DNA from: an uncultured bacterium
GTDB lineage: Bacteria > CALINM01
NCBI GenBank assembly: GCA_938045315.1
Contig: CALINM010000005.1
Span: 1-10,466 of the forward strand
Direction: 5' to 3'
DNA length: 10,466 bases
The translations under genes were made by a program, and so were the position numbers. A model generated the notes under the pieces. It was not told where the DNA came from. It ran no database searches and saw nothing but the letters and a program-made list of their open reading frames with translations. How positions within the stretch are numbered: the stretch's first letter is position 1; each line of letters begins with the position of its first letter. Positions 7,461 through 10,466 of this stretch are shown piece after piece.

Positions 7461-9017
7461 CTACTCCCACTCAATAGTGCTTGGAGGCTTAGAACTTATG
7501 TCATAAACAACTCTATTAACACCTTTTACCTCATTGATAACCCTTCTTGAGATTTCTGCAAGAATATCATAGGGCAACCTAACCCAGTCAGCGGTCATGC
7601 CATCCATACTATCTACAATCCTTAAGGCTACCACGTTATCATATGTCCTCTCATCTCCCATGACACCAACAGTTTTGATAGGTAAAAGCACTGGAAAAGA
7701 TTGCCATACCTTCCAGTAATATCCACTTTTTTTCATTTCCTCTTCAACAATCTCATCCACGTCCTGTAAAATTTTGATCTTCTCTTCTGTCACTTCTCCC
7801 AGAATTCTTACTGCTAACCCTGGCCCAGGAAAAGGTTGTCTTAATATAATATCATCAGTTATTCCCAATTGCCTTCCCACCTCTCTAACTTCATCTTTAA
7901 ATAGCTCCCTGAGTGGCTCCAAAAGTTTTAATTTCATTTTTTCCGGAAGACCACCCACATTATGATGACTTTTAATAACTGCAGAAGGGCCCTTGAAAGA
8001 AACACTTTCTATAACATCCGGATATAAAGTACCCTGAGCTAAAAAATCTACTTTACCTATTTTTTTTGCTTCTTCCTCAAAAACCTCTATAAATGTGTGA
8101 CCAATTATTTTTCTTTTTCTTTCCGGGTCTATAACCCCTTTCAATCTTTGTAAAAAGACTTTTTTTGCATCAACGACTTTCAGGTTAATATTAAAATTGT
8201 CCCTAAAACAACGCTCCACATGTTTTGCCTCATTTTTTCTTAAAAGACCATTATCAACAAAGATACAAAATAGGTTCTTCCCGATAGCTTTATTGATTAA
8301 AACTGCAGCTACAGAGGAATCAACACCACCACTTAATGCACATAATACTTTTTTATCCCTAACAATTTTTTTAATATCCACAATACTCCTTTCTATAAAA
8401 GAATGCATGTCCCACAAACCTTTAAGACCGCATACTTTATATAAAAAAGCCTTAATTATCTCTTTTCCCTGTGGTGTATGATAAACTTCCGGATGAAACT
8501 GTACGCCAAAAATATTTTTTCCCTTAGATTTTATTGCTGCATAGGGAGAATTTGAAGTTTTCGCAATACTTTTAAATTCGTTTGGTAGTTTTTCAATTCT
8601 GTCACCATGACTCATCCATACAGGTATTTCATCTTCCATAATGAAAGAAAAGATATCTTCATTATCCAATATTTTTAAATTTGCAAATCCATATTCTCGC
8701 TCTCTTGCACGAGCAACTCTACCACCTAATAAATGAGTAATAAGCTGCATCCCATAACATATACCTAAAACTGGAATACCTAATTCAAATATTTCCCTAG
8801 AAATTAATGGAGCATCACTATCATAAACGCTCTTAGGCCCGCCCGACAAAATTATTCCTCTCGGTTTAAATTGTTTAATTTCATCAATCTTTATTGAATA
8901 CGTTACAATCTCACAATAAACTTTTGACTCCCTAACTCTTCTTGCAATTAGCTGAGTATACTGGGAACCAAAATCAAGTATTAAAATTCTTTCCCTATGA
9001 AGGTTATCTTCTTTCAT
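7461..9017 (-). CDS. guaA: GMP synthase (glutamine-hydrolysing)
   Basis: Aminates XMP to GMP using ATP and ammonia released from glutamine; this is the final step of guanylate synthesis in the cytoplasm. The 518 aa match the single-chain bacterial form (about 510-525). The class I glutamine amidotransferase domain covers about 10-197: [17 protein letters not shown] (14-30), the nucleophile Cys87 in GICYGMQL, and His175/Glu177 in [11 protein letters not shown]. The ATP pyrophosphatase domain starts near 205, with the P-loop SGGVDSS at 229-235 and IVDNG-type [11 protein letters not shown] at 253-263. The dimerisation domain runs from about 393 ([16 protein letters not shown]) to the family-typical C-terminus KPPSTIEWE. 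The ATG lies 5 nt after the guaB stop and has only a weak TGGA nine bases upstream. There is no alternative start before the first conserved motif, so coupling to guaB translation is likely. Confidence 0.98.
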   Translation of the reverse strand: MKEDNLHRERILILDFGSQYTQLIARRVRESKVYCEIVTYSIKIDEIKQFKPRGIILSGGPKSVYDSDAPLISREIFELGIPVLGICYGMQLITHLLGGRVARAREREYGFANLKILDNEDIFSFIMEDEIPVWMSHGDRIEKLPNEFKSIAKTSNSPYAAIKSKGKNIFGVQFHPEVYHTPQGKEIIKAFLYKVCGLKGLWDMHSFIERSIVDIKKIVRDKKVLCALSGGVDSSVAAVLINKAIGKNLFCIFVDNGLLRKNEAKHVERCFRDNFNINLKVVDAKKVFLQRLKGVIDPERKRKIIGHTFIEVFEEEAKKIGKVDFLAQGTLYPDVIESVSFKGPSAVIKSHHNVGGLPEKMKLKLLEPLRELFKDEVREVGRQLGITDDIILRQPFPGPGLAVRILGEVTEEKIKILQDVDEIVEEEMKKSGYYWKVWQSFPVLLPIKTVGVMGDERTYDNVVALRIVDSMDGMTADWVRLPYDILAEISRRVINEVKGVNRVVYDISSKPPSTIEWE

Positions 9018-9022
9018 AATAA

Positions 9023-10466
<1,444 letters not shown>

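Overview
The window is a dense stretch of an AT-rich bacterial chromosome (roughly one third G+C by eye). All seven genes lie on the minus strand, so they are transcribed from right to left: guaB, guaA, dnaE, pheA, hisC, aroF, tyrA. guaB lacks its first few codons at the right edge. tyrA lacks its C-terminal end at the left edge. The longest gap between genes is 5 nt, so no stretch longer than 300 bases is without a gene, and I found no RNA gene, mobile element, CRISPR array or terminator.

Right part (7461-10466): the two-step branch from IMP to GMP. GuaB oxidises IMP to XMP and GuaA aminates XMP to GMP. Middle (3963-7457): the alpha catalytic subunit of the replicative DNA polymerase. Left part (1-3970): the entry step and the terminal steps of phenylalanine and tyrosine synthesis. 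These are a chorismate mutase/prephenate dehydratase, a HisC-family aminotransferase, a type I-beta DAHP synthase and prephenate dehydrogenase. Together they commit carbon to the shikimate pathway, convert chorismate to prephenate, form phenylpyruvate and 4-hydroxyphenylpyruvate, and probably transaminate both.

The junctions are a 5-nt gap, a 3-nt gap, an 8-nt overlap, a 4-nt ATGA overlap, a 1-nt gap and another 4-nt ATGA overlap. This suggests one polycistronic unit with translational coupling. Its promoter would lie upstream of guaB, outside the window. Two allosteric control modules are visible: the ACT domain of PheA and the ferredoxin-like N-terminal domain of AroF.

The organism is a low-GC bacterium, probably Gram-negative. 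The E. coli-like DnaE layout, the fused AroQ-type PheA, the Thermotoga-like DAHP synthase and an aro gene order that recalls deltaproteobacterial genomes suggest Deferribacterota or a related lineage. This placement is a low-confidence inference. I see no new biological system. The points worth a second look are details: an altered beta-clamp motif and an intact PHP site in DnaE, the likely dual role of HisC, a 20-bp perfect palindrome in tyrA, and an A9 tract in dnaE.
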